A stretch of DNA of 60,000 nucleotides, taken from Tubulanus polymorphus (taxonomy: Eukaryota; Nemertea; Palaeonemertea; Tubulaniformes; Tubulanidae). The notes beneath the pieces are model-generated. The model made no database searches. It was given only the letters and a program-made list of their open reading frames with translations, and was not told the origin of the DNA. Shown one piece after another: positions 20,623 to 31,221 of this stretch. The position numbers and the translations under genes are program-made. The stretch spans positions 17,008,650-17,068,649 of the forward strand of contig NC_134026.1 of assembly GCF_964204645.1 (NCBI RefSeq), read 5' to 3'. Within the stretch, counting starts at the first letter, position 1. Each line of letters starts with the position of its first letter.

Positions 20623-22313
20623 TTACTTGATATTTTTTATCATATTCACTAATCCAAAAATAATTGCACTTACAACTGTAATTAAAAATAAAATAATATG
20701 TTCTGCAGCAAAGTTAATAATATTTCCAGCAGATTTTAAAACAAAACCAACAATTGACGCTATAACTCCGGGTAAAGCTGCAACAGATTTTTTAGATAGT
20801 TCCCATAGACGTTTTGCTAATTTTTTCAAACCAACCTTAACTTTATCTTGTATAGAATTATTACTCGGAGGTTTATCCGGTTTATTGGGTGTATGTGTAG
20901 ATTTTAATGAATTTGATATAGCTAAACCTATTGTTGTAACTATCATAGTTACAGCTGTTAGAATTGAAAGAATTGTTATACCTTCTAATTTAAATAATAA
21001 TTTTATTCTATCTTTCAATGATAATTCAGAATCTGGTTTTATCAACAAATCTTTAAAAATAACTTTTAATTTTTTAATATGATTAAAGATTCATTGATTA
21101 TGATTAATGATTTCAATAATATATCTCTTTCTTTTTCCTGTAATTCTTTGTTATATTTTAAATCATCAATTTCTTTTTCTAAAGCTAACTTTCTGCTTTC
21201 ATAATCAGCTTCCTCGATTAATTGAAGATTTTTATCAAATTTTAATTGTTCTAATTCTTCATTTGCATCAGTTAATTCTTTTTCTAACATGGTTATTTTA
21301 GAAAATCTCATCTTAATATTAGCAATTTCACCAGCTGATTCTTGCATACCTTTAATTTCTCTACGTGCTTGTTCAGGAAATATTTTTAATTCTTCTTCAT
21401 TTAAATCAAGTAATCCTTTTTCTAACAAAAGTTGTATTTGATTTGTTCCAGTTTCAGTACCAGGTGTATCTAAAATACTAATCATATCTTCTTCAAATGA
21501 ATTTATTGTATCCAGTAAGTTATTTAAATGTTTTACTGCTTGTAATTGACTTGAAACATTATCAATTGGTTGAGTGTCTCTTCTCGATGTTTCTGGTGTT
21601 GAAGATCTTAATTTATCTAATCTATCAGCAAAATCTTCAGTTTCTGGTTCAACATAAGTAGGTTTTAGATTTGGATTTTTAAATGGCGAATATTTGTTAA
21701 TATCAATATCCTTAATTGGGGTTTTTTATTTATTCTATCGAGTGCATTCCATATAATTCTGCTAAATTCTCTACCACATTTTACCCCTTCAATTGTAGAT
21801 CTTGCTCGCATTCCAGGTTCAAATATATTTTCTTGGCCAATTCTAGATAATTGTATTGATACAGTTTTGTTTTTTAATTCAACATCATAAAACCATGCAT
21901 CATTTTTAAATTCTAAATCATTCATGAAAAATGGGTCATCTTTTAAAATTTGCATTACAACACCTTCTGAATCAATTTCATCTATTGCATCTTTTGGTAA
22001 TAATTCGTTAAAAATTTAATCTATTACTCTAGTTTTCATTAAAATATAATTCTTTTTTCAAATAAGTATCAGTTGATTTTTACTAATTTATCCATTAAAT
22101 CTTTTCTAAATATTACGGGTTTAATTACATTCCTTTCGGGAGCTGTCATATATTCTATATATTTTTCACGCGTTTCGTAATCAATTTCACCAGCATCATC
22201 ATCTTCAGCTAAAATAGAATTAAATGGCCAATCATCATCTTCATCATTATTTGTTGTGGTTCATCACTTATACCGGGTTCATCAAAAGTATCCATTGGAA
22301 TATCTTCTTCCAT
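20623..22313 (-). pseudogene. Coiled-coil plus membrane protein, copy A
   Basis: Starts at ATG 22313 in TATATAAATG with the acidic leader MEEDIPMDTFDEPG. It then breaks, reappears as MQILKDDPFFMNDLEFKNDA (21955) and continues to a long charged coiled coil (21485-21066, with LEKELTDANEELEQLKFDKN). A frameshift in an A-run near 21063 separates this from the C-terminal part (ELSLKDRIKLLFKLEGITIL, 21048-20623). That part has two hydrophobic segments around a Pro/Lys-rich linker and an amphipathic KLAKRLWELSKKSVAALPG stretch. The architecture (acidic N-terminus, coiled coil, 'LKDRI..LF..GITI', membrane segments) is shared with uncharacterised Maverick-associated proteins in invertebrates. Exact role unknown; a virion membrane or minor capsid role is a guess. 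Confidence 0.6.
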
Positions 22314-22329
22314 TTATATAATAAATGAA

Positions 22330-23627
22330 TTAAAATTTAAAATATAATATTCCTCCTATTACAATTCCTATACAAGTTAAAGCTAATTTAGCATTTTCAT
22401 GGGATTTATTATCATTATTAGTTTTAATTATATCATGTTGGATAATATCAGTTTTTATATTTTCTGTTGTATTGTAATCTTTTATTTTAGAATCATTATC
22501 CAATTTGATATTCTTAGTTTTAGTTTCTGTTGATTGAATATGTTTTTTATTTTTTCACCTTCAATTAATTTTGGAGCAGTAATAATTTTTTTATTTATAT
22601 CATTTAATCCAAAATTATTATTTATTGTTGCAGTTTTAATTAAATTATTATAACCAATTATATTTCCCATTTTTAGTATTAAATCGTCAGAAATAATTAA
22701 TAAATTAGGACCTATACAATAATTTAATCTTACATGTGATTTATCTAGATAATTTTGATATCTTACTATATTTTCTGGAATCGATCTATTTTTATCATTA
22801 TGAATGGAATCTTCAAATAAAACTTTAAATTGTTTTTGTGTATCAAATGATATATTTAAATTTCCAATTATCGGGGATCTTGTTTCAACTTGTGCACCTA
22901 GAATACATATCAAATAAGTTCTAATTGATTGATTTATTCTTTGTATACCTGATTTTGTAAAACCTTCACTATTTTCTAAAATAAAGTAAACCCAACCATT
23001 ATTATTTTCTTGTTTTAAATTATCATAGAATTTCGGTAATTTACTGAAATTTAATGTTTTAAATCTATATTTTCTATTTTACCATAACCTAATTTATTAT
23101 TATAGATATAATAAAAACTATTAGATGGTATGGGAAGTGTACAATATTCTGTTTTTATAAAACTTTGATAAATTAATATTATTATCTAATTTCTTAAAAT
23201 ATCTAGATCCTGGTAAAGGGGTCTCTAATTCATTTAATATTAATCTTACTTGAAAATAAGTATGGAATCTAAATAAAATTTGAATTAATTTATATTTAGA
23301 ATTATTCAAACGATCATTCCAACTAATTCCACATCTTGTTGTTGCACAATAAACTGCAAAATTTATTTGGTTCTGCCAATACTTCATATTAGATTTTAAT
23401 AACCATTGTTTTTCATCTTTCAATTTTTTAAAATTTATCTAATATATATGAAATATATTTTCCATCTTTGCATTAAAATTATTAGTTTCAGTAACATGAA
23501 TATCTAAATCAATTAATGAATTTAAAACTTCATTTCTATATGAAATATCTTTATTAAAATCTATTGCTGGAATATTATATTTAATTGATTTTTTATATTG
23601 AAAAGCTTTTGGAAAACTATCTACCAT
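22330..23627 (-). pseudogene. Large conserved viral protein of unknown role, copy A
   Basis: Starts at ATG 23627 in TATATAAATG (MVDSFPKAFQYKKSIKY). Pieces in several frames include DIHVTETNNFNAK, WQNQINFAVYCATTRCGISW, LPIPSNSFYYIYNNKLGYGK, ENSEGFTKSGIQRINQ, and the well-kept ICILGAQVETRSPIIGNLN stretch (22913-22482). After a further shift it ends in a C-terminal hydrophobic anchor (LALTCIGIVIGGILYFKF). The combination of 'VTETNNFN', 'NFAVxCATTxCG' and a 'QxxTRSxIxG' stretch recalls a conserved unnamed protein that accompanies this capsid type in invertebrate genomes. A tail-anchored virion component is possible. Copy B lacks the first 200 or so residues. Confidence 0.55.
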
Positions 23628-23654
23628 TTATATAATAAGAAAATTAATAATTAA

Positions 23655-24063
23655 TTATTTCTTTTAATAATTATATTAATACTATTTAAACTTATTATAT
23701 AATATAATATATTTTTTAATTTATTTATTTCTTTTATATTAGATTTTATTTTTTCTTCATTACTTTTTATATTTAATTTTGAACTTATTCCGGTTAAAAC
23801 ACTTGAACCTAATCCTAGCACGCCAATTGATATAGCTAAAGGTGTTAATGAACTAAATATTGCTAGAAATGTTATTACAGAACTAATTGTAACTGAGCCA
23901 CTAATAATAAGATAATATAAAATTTTACTTTTTAAATATTTTTTCTTTTTTTAACTTTTAAATCATTTTCAAATTCTAATATTTGTTTTTCCAAATATAA
24001 TTTTAATTTAGTTTTATTTATATCATGAGGAATAATATTAACACCATCAACTTTATCATCCAT
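23655..24063 (-). pseudogene. Small two-helix membrane protein, copy A
   Basis: ATG at 24061-24063 in TAAATAAATG. Starts MDDKVDGVNIIPHDINKTKL, then a charged helix (YLEKQILEFENDLK), then two hydrophobic segments (SGSVTISSVITFLA and TPLAISIGVLGLGSSVLTG) and a lysine-rich tail. A frameshift or stop lies between the helix and the first hydrophobic segment. Counterpart: 31905-32290. Function unknown. Confidence 0.5.
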
Positions 24064-24082
24064 TTATTTAGCAAAAAAATTA

Positions 24083-24505
24083 CTAATTAGTAAATTTATA
24101 AGCAACAAATATAACAATAACTGTTCCACCTAAAATCCAAATTATTTCATATTGTTGTTCTTCTTTACTTGGGGTATAATAATATGATAATTTAGGTTTA
24201 CATAGATGTAATTTTTCTTCATTTGTTACTGTGTTATATAAACTCATAGCTTCATCGACTGATTGAAAATCTCTGTGTGTAATTTTCTGATCATATAATT
24301 CTTTATTGATGTAATCCATGTAATTTTGTCTCTTTTCTCTATATTCTTCTGCTGCTTTATTATATTTCTATAATGCTAAGTTATGTCTTCTTTGTTCTCC
24401 TAATGAACTATTTTTGTCAATATGTTTAAATAAATATCCACCACCAGTAAATGCTAAAGCGTTTACAATTGCTGATCCTATAATAGTTATAATTGCAGAT
24501 GTCAT
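24083..24505 (-). pseudogene. 140-residue membrane protein, copy A
   Basis: The start ATG at 24503-24505 lies in TAAATAAATG. The frame is open except for one in-frame TAG at about 24369. It begins MTSAIITIIGSAIVNALAFT, contains a central hydrophilic part (YMDYINKELYDQKITHRDFQ) and ends with a hydrophobic helix (IIWILGGTVIVIFVAYKFTN). Copy B at 31463-31885 has the same length. The membrane helices at both ends are directly visible; the role is unknown. Confidence 0.6.
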
Positions 24506-24529
24506 TTATTTAGTAAAAACATTACGTAT

Positions 24530-24722
24530 TTATATAGGAGGAATATATTTTTGTTTTTCTAAATAATCAATTGTTAAATTAGATAAAGTTACTCCTAACG
24601 TTAATTTTAAAATATCATTGATATCAAATCTATCAACATTAACACTTCCCATTTTAAATACTTTTTTTAATACCATTGAATAACCAACAGTTCCAACTGA
24701 TAGAAATACTCCATTATATGAA
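24530..24722 (-). pseudogene. 73-residue small viral protein, copy A, start lost
   Basis: From residue LTGSYNGVFLSVGTVGYSMV to the end KQKYIPPI it matches the intact copy B protein (31218-31439) almost without change. The first residues are missing because a short deletion fused it to the end of the preceding gene. Confidence 0.6.
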
Positions 24723-25052
24723 CCAGTTAATATTTATAAAATATTTAGTTAACTTATTTATGATTATTTCAACATTTATTTCATTACTACTTTTATGATT
24801 ATCATATATTTTAGATAATATATTTTTAATATCATCGATAATTCCATCTTCATTTAATTCATAATATTCTAAAGATGTTTGAATTAAATCAATTACTTTT
24901 TCTAAATTATAATTTTCTTTATTAATCGTTGATGCATCTTTAAATGATTTACTTTTTATATCAGTAATTACATCATTTAGTTTAATCCTCATTTCTTTAC
25001 CATGTTTAAAATCAAACCAAAAACATATACTCGGCCCAACAGTTATATTCAT
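24714..25052 (-). CDS. 112-residue acidic viral protein, copy A
   Basis: Open frame starting MNITVGPSICFWFDFKHGKE at an ATG in TATATAAATG. It is rich in Asp, Glu, Ile and Asn and predicted helical. Copy B (30862-31221) shares the first dozen residues and the end (INVEII.NKLTKYF), with more change in the middle. The last few codons here run into the deletion that removed the start of the next gene. Function unknown. Confidence 0.6.
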   Translation of the reverse strand: MNITVGPSICFWFDFKHGKEMRIKLNDVITDIKSKSFKDASTINKENYNLEKVIDLIQTSLEYYELNEDGIIDDIKNILSKIYDNHKSSNEINVEIIINKLTKYFININWFI

Positions 25053-25068
25053 TTATATAGTGAAAAAA

Positions 25069-25830
25069 TTACTCTTTACATCTTATAACTAATTCATAAA
25101 TTACAGGAAAATTATTTAAATCGATTAAATATTCATCATGATGTCTTACTTCTAATTTGAAATTATTAAATCGTGAAATACAAGGCTTAAAATCACATTC
25201 TGTTTAATTAAAATTTAATTGCATTCCAAATTCTTTAACATTCTTCGATGGTAAAATATTTAATATACTAGAATTACAAGTTATATCTTTAGTTGCTTCG
25301 AATGTCTTTGTAGGATCAATTAAATTGCAATAAATATAAAAATGCGTGTAAGGTATTCAGTTTGGTGTAGCATCAATATTTGTAAAAGATCTATCTGGAG
25401 GAATTCCTAACAGTTTAGCTATAGGTTTTTTTTTCACCATTAATTTATGTTTTTCACTATTAGACAACCTTATCTTAATTATATCAGAACTCTCACTTTT
25501 TAAAAATCTAATACTGAACCCGGAATTACTACCTAACTTGTGCCAGGCTTTTCTATGAATTTCTTGCGATAATGTATCTATATTATATAACCCCAGTTTT
25601 AAATATATATAGGACCATTCATCTTTATTTTTATCAAACATTAAAAAGGCTCTATGTTCAATAGATTTACCCGATATATTATAAAAAGAATTACATTAAC
25701 TTACATTTACTAATTTTAAATCAACACAATTTTTAAATTCTCTATCTAATTGTACTAGTAAATTATGTGATTTATAATTTGTAAGTCTTCTTGAATCAAC
25801 ATATATTCTATATTCTTTTAATTCTACCAT
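25069..25830 (-). pseudogene. Penton-like minor capsid protein, copy A, broken
   Basis: ATG at 25828-25830 in GAATAAATG. The ends are nearly identical to copy B (start VELKEYRIYVDSRRLTNYKS; end NFPVIYELVIRCKE), but the middle (25641-25357, MFDKNKDEWSYIYLKLGLYN onward) is strongly different. Several stops and at least one frameshift are present. The identification as a single jelly-roll penton rests on length (about 250 residues), the N-terminal 'Y.IFVDSRR....SHN..VQLDR.F' pattern and its position among capsid genes. That is an inference from the family pattern and not a structural result. Confidence 0.55.
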
Positions 25831-25879
25831 TTATTCTACATATTTTCTTATTCAAAATCTATATCATGGTGCCCCTTTT

Positions 25880-26194
25880 CATTCTTACCTTAATATATGA
25901 CATAGAAATCACCTGACCATAATTCTTCTAGATCTTCACTAGATAATCTATGAAATCTATCTGGTAAATATATTCTGAATTTATATGTATTTCCTTTTAA
26001 TCCTTCAAGGGAATAACTAATTTATCTCCATATGTGTTAGAAACTGTATCAATATTTGTAATTAAATATTTCTTATGAATTGTTAATTCATTTAACTTCT
26101 TAAATTTATAATCTACAGATTTAGCATTTGTGATATCTTTTATTCTATCTAGAAATGATTTGTTGTTCTCACTGTGTACTTGTTTACTCTCCAT
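25880..26194 (-). pseudogene. Short Maverick-associated protein with YLPDRF motif
   Basis: ATG at 26192-26194 in TTATAAATG. The frame runs 65 residues (MESKQVHSENNKSFLDRIKD to LVIPLKD); the homologous sequence continues one frame away with NTYKFRIYLPDRFHRLSSED and SGDFYV. The 'hKhYhIT.I..V...YG.KLVI.L....F.hYLPDRF' pattern is one I associate with small proteins of Mavericks and adintoviruses, possibly nucleic-acid binding; the function is not established here. Its start lies about 10 bp from the truncated polymerase, the likely joint of the two elements. Confidence 0.55.
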
Positions 26195-26215
26195 TTATAA
26201 TACATATTTTTAGAT
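26195..26215. other. Probable joint between two viral elements
   Basis: To the left is the start of a minus-strand gene of copy A. To the right the polymerase reading frame begins abruptly in its middle (DIFEKFRDVNLNHF), so a full gene end and a truncated gene meet within about 20 bp. No promoter-sized spacer is left. Confidence 0.55.
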
Positions 26216-28740
26216 ATATTTGAAAAATTTAGAGATGTTAATTTGAATCATTTTAATGTTGATCCCTGTTATTGTTATTCAAGTCCTGGTTTAACTTGGC
26301 AATGTGGTTTAAAATATACAAATGTAGAATTAGATTTATTAAAAGAACCAGATATGGTTTTATTATTTGAAAAATCAATTAGAGGTGGAATTAGTGGTGT
26401 TATGGGAGATAGACATTTTAAAGCAAATGATGAATATAAATTTTTATATATTGACGCCAATAATTTATATGGTTGGGCAATGATGCAACCTCAACCGTAC
26501 AAAAATTTTATATTAACAGAAGTTGAAAATGATGATAAAACTAATTATGAAAGCGCAATTATGAGTTTAGAAGATGAAGCACCAATTGGTTATTTCTTTG
26601 TAGTTGATTTAGAATATCCTGATAACATTAAGTTTGAAACAAGAAACTTACCATATTGCCCAGAACATTTAGCCGTAGATGAAAGTTATTTAAGTGAATA
26701 CCAGAAGAAAATAAAACCGAAAGATCATGTTTTTACAGAAAAATTAATACTTACTCAAAATAATAAATACAATTATATTGTTCATTATAGAATGTTAAAA
26801 TTCTATCTAACACAAGGAATGAAATTAAAGAAAGTACATAGATATATTGAATTTAATCAATCGAAGTGGTTAGAAAAATATATAGATTTTAATACTCAAC
26901 AGAGAACTATATCAAAAACAGATTTTGAAAAAGATTTCAAATTAATGAATAATAGTTTTTATGGTAAAACCTGTGAAAATATTCGTAATAGAAACGTCAT
27001 TAAATTAGTAAATAATTCTGAACGACAGAGACATTTACAATCAAGTCCTAGACATTTAGGAAATAAAAGATTTGAAGATTATTTAACCGCGGTAAAATTA
27101 AAAAGAACGTCAATGAAATTTAATAAACCTATTTTCATTGGTTCAACTGTTTTAGAAATATCAAAATTATTAATGTATGATTGTTATTATTATGTTTTAC
27201 AACCTTTTTTTGGGAAAAGCATATTGAAATATTATATTTTGATTCTGTTACAGCTGATACCCCAATATTATTAGAATGCAATAACCAAATATTAATTAGA
27301 AGGATTTCAGAAATAATTCCAAAACAAAATGAACAGAATTAATATAAATAAATGGATTAATGGATGTTTGGACAATAAATGGATGGACAAAATTAAAGAA
27401 TATTATTAGGCATAAAACAAATAAGAAAATCTATGGAGTTAGAACTAAATTAGGGTTTGTAGATGTTAGAGAAGATCATAGTTTAATTAAACGAAATGGT
27501 AATGAAATAAAACCAACTGATATAAAAATTGGAGATGAATTATTACATTAAAGATTTTACCCAAGAATGAATCATATGTCATTTGATGAAATAATTGATA
27601 ATATTTATAATATAGAACCCAAAACATTGGCAGAAAAATAATATTTTATTAAAGGATTTTTTATGGGTGATGGTTCAGCAGGTGTGTATAAATCTGTTAG
27701 TGGAACTAAATATTGTTAGTATTTATGCAATCAAGATTTGAAATTATTAGAAAGAATAAAGAAATACTGTGAAGAAGTTTATTCGCACAAAGTTTTTAAA
27801 ATCATGGATGTTATGAAATCATCAGCAGTTTATAGAACACTTGTAAATAATTCTTAAGATTTTCCTATAAAATATAATGATGAATTCTATATTCATGCAA
27901 TAGTGAAAAGTAATACTTCAACCAAAGAAAAGATAGTGCCAGATTATGTATTAAATGCAGAATATAATCTTAGAAAATGGTTCTTCATTGGATTCTACAC
28001 AGCAGATGGTGCTAAAAATGTACGATTTCTCAAGTAATAAGATTTGCACAAAAAGGAAAAGTTGCAATAAGTGGTTTAAATGTGTTGTGTAATTCACTAG
28101 GTTTTAATATGCGTTTAGAATTTATGGAAGATAAACCAAATTGTTTTAAGTTAACACATGTAGAAAAAGAATTAACAGAAGAAGTTAGAGATTTATTTGA
28201 AATATATAACCCAACTGACTATGTTTATGATTTATCTACTGAAGATGGAACATTTAACTGTGGATTTCCATTAATTTGCTTCAAGACCGATAGTTACATA
28301 CTAAAAATCAAGACAAATGACATTACAAAAGACTTAAAAACATTAAAACATCATTTTGACTTTAGCAATTATCCAAAAGATTATGAATTATTTAGCAATG
28401 ATAGTAAAAAATTCCTGGTAAATTTAAAGATGAATTAGGGGGTGATGAAATGATTGAATTTGTTAGGATAAGAAGTAAAATGTATAGTTATAGAACAAAA
28501 GATCATGGAGCTAAAAAGTTAAAAGGGATCACAAAGCATGTGGTTGACAAACATATAGAATTACAAGATTATATTAAGTGTTTATACAACTTAATAGTTA
28601 TGAAACATAAAATGAATTGTTTAAGATCAGAAGATCACGAGATGTACATTAATGAAGTTAAAAAAACTAGTTTAAATCCATTCGACGATAAGAGATATAT
28701 TTTTGATGATGGAATAAAAACATTACCTTATGGCCATTAA
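26205..28740 (+). pseudogene. Protein-primed family B DNA polymerase, C-terminal half, split by intein
   Basis: Begins inside the polymerase. Visible motifs: motif A YIDANNLYGWAM (about 26447-26482), the HYRMLKFYLTQGMKLKKVHR stretch, motif B KLMNNSFYGKT (about 26938-26972), and motif C in two pieces: YFD at 27235-27243 and TDS at 28286-28294, separated by an intein. The C-terminal part has FVRIRSKMYSY and the end DDKRYIFDDGIKTLPYGH with a stop at 28738-28740. These are hallmarks of protein-primed polymerases of Mavericks and adintoviruses, which copy linear genomes. Frameshifts near 27213 and 28415 and the missing N-terminal exonuclease half make it inactive. Its stop overlaps the stop of the opposing zinc-finger gene. 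Confidence 0.85.
27244..28285 (+). other. Decayed intein with LAGLIDADG endonuclease in polymerase motif C
   Basis: Intein blocks appear in order: N-terminal SVTADTPILLECNNQ (a Ser first residue), block B VREDHSLIKRNG (about 27467-27502), two dodecapeptide motifs IKGFFMGDGSAG (about 27648-27683) and WFFIGFYTADGAK (about 27979-28017), and block F VYDLSTEDGTFNCGFP (about 28226-28273). The last codon before the C-extein Thr is AAG (Lys), where inteins need Asn, so splicing would fail. Stops and shifts interrupt the endonuclease. The site, between Asp and Thr of the YxDTDS motif, is a known intein site in family B polymerases of large DNA viruses and archaea. Confidence 0.8.
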
Positions 28741-30021
28741 AACATAAAATCAAGATCACCATACTCGAAATCACTACTGGTTTCTTCATTTTTATTTAAT
28801 TGTTTAGGTTATTCCATTTCATTTTTCTCATTTAAATAAAGTTCTATATTATTCCACATTTCATCTAGCTCTCTTTCTTTTTGTTCGTTAATTCATCAAA
28901 TGGAATTATAATATCGATGTTTAAAAAATTTACAATCTTATTTAAACAGAATTCATAATTAATTGAATCTGTTATTTTATTATCCACATAGTATTTTAAT
29001 ATGTTTGAGAATGTTTCTTTTATATTTTCCATATCTTCTTTTGTTAATTTAGGTTTTTTATAATAATCGTTTAATAATAAATATAAATACATTTTCTTTT
29101 CTTTTGTGTTAAATGTTGGTGGAATAATTGTTTTTTATTATATCTTTCTTAGTTATTTCACCATTTTTATTTTCTATTATTTTCATTTTTTCAATCCATT
29201 GCTTATATTCTGGTGTATGATCTTCCATAGAAAATATCTTAAAAATTTCATCTAGATATTTTAATATTGGTTCAATAAGAATATCTCTAGTTTTTTCATC
29301 ACCCCATAAATTTCTTTGCCATCCACATTCATTACAAAATATCACAGAATTTTCTTGTCTTAAGTACTCATAAATACATTGTGGGAATTTTTTTCGATCA
29401 TATCTTGGTAATAGATCTTCATTAAGTTCTTAGTATTTACTTACGTTTTCTCTATGTTTTATTGTTCTATTATGTAGATTTGAATTACTTGTTGTAATAA
29501 TCAATTTACAATATTTACAATAATATGTTTTTCTTGCTAATTCATTATATTGTTTTTCCAACTTTTCAAGTGTTTCTTCATTATCTGGTAACGTATTCTC
29601 ATATTTCATTTTTTCTAATATTTTATTTTTTCTTTCATTGAAATCTGTTTCAAATTTATTAGAAATTTTATCTATATGTGCTTTACGAAATTGATGATTC
29701 TCTCAATCTTCTATATTTTCGGGGCTATATTTTATTCGACAATGCTCACAGAAATGATCATTTATATTATTCTTATCATAGAATAAGAAAGGTCTTTTCC
29801 AAATAATTTCAGGTTCAGTTTCAACAGAATTACTATTACTTTTTTTAATTTTACACTTCTCTGAATGTTTTTTAACATAATTTCTTGAGAATAATTTATT
29901 ACAATTTGGGCAGTTTATTTTAGGGGGTTTATAATTTTTATCATGTTTTTTCATATGTCGAACCATAATTCCTTTTTCTTTGAAGTTCACCACAAATTTC
30001 ACATGGTATCTTCTCTTCCAT
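28738..30021 (-). pseudogene. Viral zinc-finger protein 2
   Basis: ATG at 30019-30021 in TTAATAAATG (MEEKIPCEICGE). Pieces in several frames show a classical finger (CEICGE...HMKKH after one shift), CPNCNKLFSRNYVKKHSEKC, CEHCRIKYSPENIED, CKYCKLIITTSNSNLHNRTI and NECGWQRNLWGDEK. The C-terminal helical part includes YLYLLLNDYYKKPKLTKEDM. Stops and shifts occur at about 29995, 29703, 29430, 29109 and 28865. It is related in layout to zinc-finger protein 1. It points at the polymerase with overlapping stops and diverges from the penton gene of copy B across a 68-bp spacer, so these three are probably true ancestral neighbours. Confidence 0.6.
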
Positions 30022-30089
30022 TTATTAAGGAAAAATTTGTTTTAAATTAATTTTTAGTGATTCGAGGTAATTTTTTTGTGTTATAAATA
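30022..30089. promoter_or_regulatory. Divergent 68-bp intergenic spacer
   Basis: Separates the starts of zinc-finger gene 2 (minus, TTAATAAATG) and the penton-like gene (plus, TTATAAATAATG). Any promoters for both must be within or overlap this short AT-rich stretch. Confidence 0.5.
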
Positions 30090-30845
30090 ATGGGTGAATT
30101 AAAAGAATATAGAATATTTGTTGATTCTAGAAGACTTACAAATTATAAATCTCATAATTTACTAGTACAATTAGATAGAGAATTTAAAAATTGTGTAGAA
30201 TTAAAATTAGTAAATGTAAGTTTATGTAATTCTTTTCATAATATATCGAATAAAAGTCTTGATCATTTAGCTTTTAAAATTCATGTTAGAAAAATTGATA
30301 AATGGTTTCATCTTTATCTAAAACCAGGATTATATAATTTAGAAACATTAGCGCAAGAAATTAATAAAAGAGCTCGTTTAAAAATGGGCGCTGCTGCTCG
30401 ATTTGAAATTAAATTTATTAAAAGTGATAGTTCGAATAAAGTAAGAATAAAGTTAACTAATGAACAAAATAGATTTCTAGTGAGAAAACCTTTAGCTAAA
30501 CTGTTTGGAATTCTTCCAGATAGAGATTATTCAAGTATTGAAACTTATACAAATTTAATGACTTTTACACACTTTTATATTTATTGCAATTTTATTGATC
30601 CTACAAAAATATTTGAAGCAACTAAAGATACAATTTGTAATTCTAGTATATTAAATATTTTACCATTAAAAAATGTTAAACAATTTGGAACGCAAATAAA
30701 TTATAATTTAGCTGAATGTGATTTCAAACCTTGTTTTTCACGATTTAATAATTTCAAGTTAGAAGTTAGAAATCATAATGGATACTTAATTGATTTGAAT
30801 AACTTTCCTGTGATATATGAATTAGTTATAAGATGTAAAGAGTAA
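30090..30845 (+). CDS. Penton-like minor capsid protein, copy B
   Basis: An intact frame of 251 residues beginning MGELKEYRIFVDSRRLTNYK and ending FPVIYELVIRCKE. It contains LYLKPGLYNLETLAQEINKR and RKPLAKLFGILPDRDYSS. Length, beta-rich pattern and neighbourhood fit a single jelly-roll penton (vertex) protein of a Maverick-type virus; a fold comparison was not possible here. Start context is TTATAAATAATG, one base off the common ATAAATG. No disabling mutation is visible, in contrast to copy A. The next gene starts 16 bp downstream. Confidence 0.6.
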   Translation: MGELKEYRIFVDSRRLTNYKSHNLLVQLDREFKNCVELKLVNVSLCNSFHNISNKSLDHLAFKIHVRKIDKWFHLYLKPGLYNLETLAQEINKRARLKMGAAARFEIKFIKSDSSNKVRIKLTNEQNRFLVRKPLAKLFGILPDRDYSSIETYTNLMTFTHFYIYCNFIDPTKIFEATKDTICNSSILNILPLKNVKQFGTQINYNLAECDFKPCFSRFNNFKLEVRNHNGYLIDLNNFPVIYELVIRCKE

Positions 30846-30861
30846 TTTTATCACTATATAA

Positions 30862-31221
30862 ATGAACATAACTGTTGGTCCGAGTATATGTTTTGGATTT
30901 GATTTTAAACGTGAGAAAGAAATGAAATTTAACATTAATGATGTAATAACACATATCAAAAATATTGCATTTTCTAATGAAACAACATTTGAATATGAAA
31001 CAACAATAAATAAAGAAACTTTTAATGTAGAAAAGATTACTGATTTAATTAGAGAGTCTTTAACATTTTATGAATTAGATGAAGATTTCATTATTGATGA
31101 TATTAAACAAATAATAACTGAAATATATAAAAATGAAACTAATAATATTATCAATGTTGAAATAATTATAACTAAGTTAACTAAATATTTTGGAGATAGT
31201 AATTTTTTTATTAATAAATGA
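30862..31221 (+). CDS. 119-residue acidic viral protein, copy B
   Basis: Intact frame from an ATG in TATATAAATG; begins MNITVGPSICFGFDFKREKE. Helical and acidic; unknown function. Its stop TGA (31219-31221) overlaps the ATG of the next gene (31218-31220) in an ATGA, a tight arrangement typical of compact viral genomes. About two thirds of residues match copy A, with the middle containing extra residues (FEYETT). Confidence 0.65.
   Translation: MNITVGPSICFGFDFKREKEMKFNINDVITHIKNIAFSNETTFEYETTINKETFNVEKITDLIRESLTFYELDEDFIIDDIKQIITEIYKNETNNIINVEIIITKLTKYFGDSNFFINK

Noticed and set aside
20483-21082. A 199-codon plus-strand frame rich in Ile, Phe and Leu
   Set aside because: Antisense shadow of the viral membrane protein and capsid genes; AT-rich coding DNA often leaves the opposite strand open.
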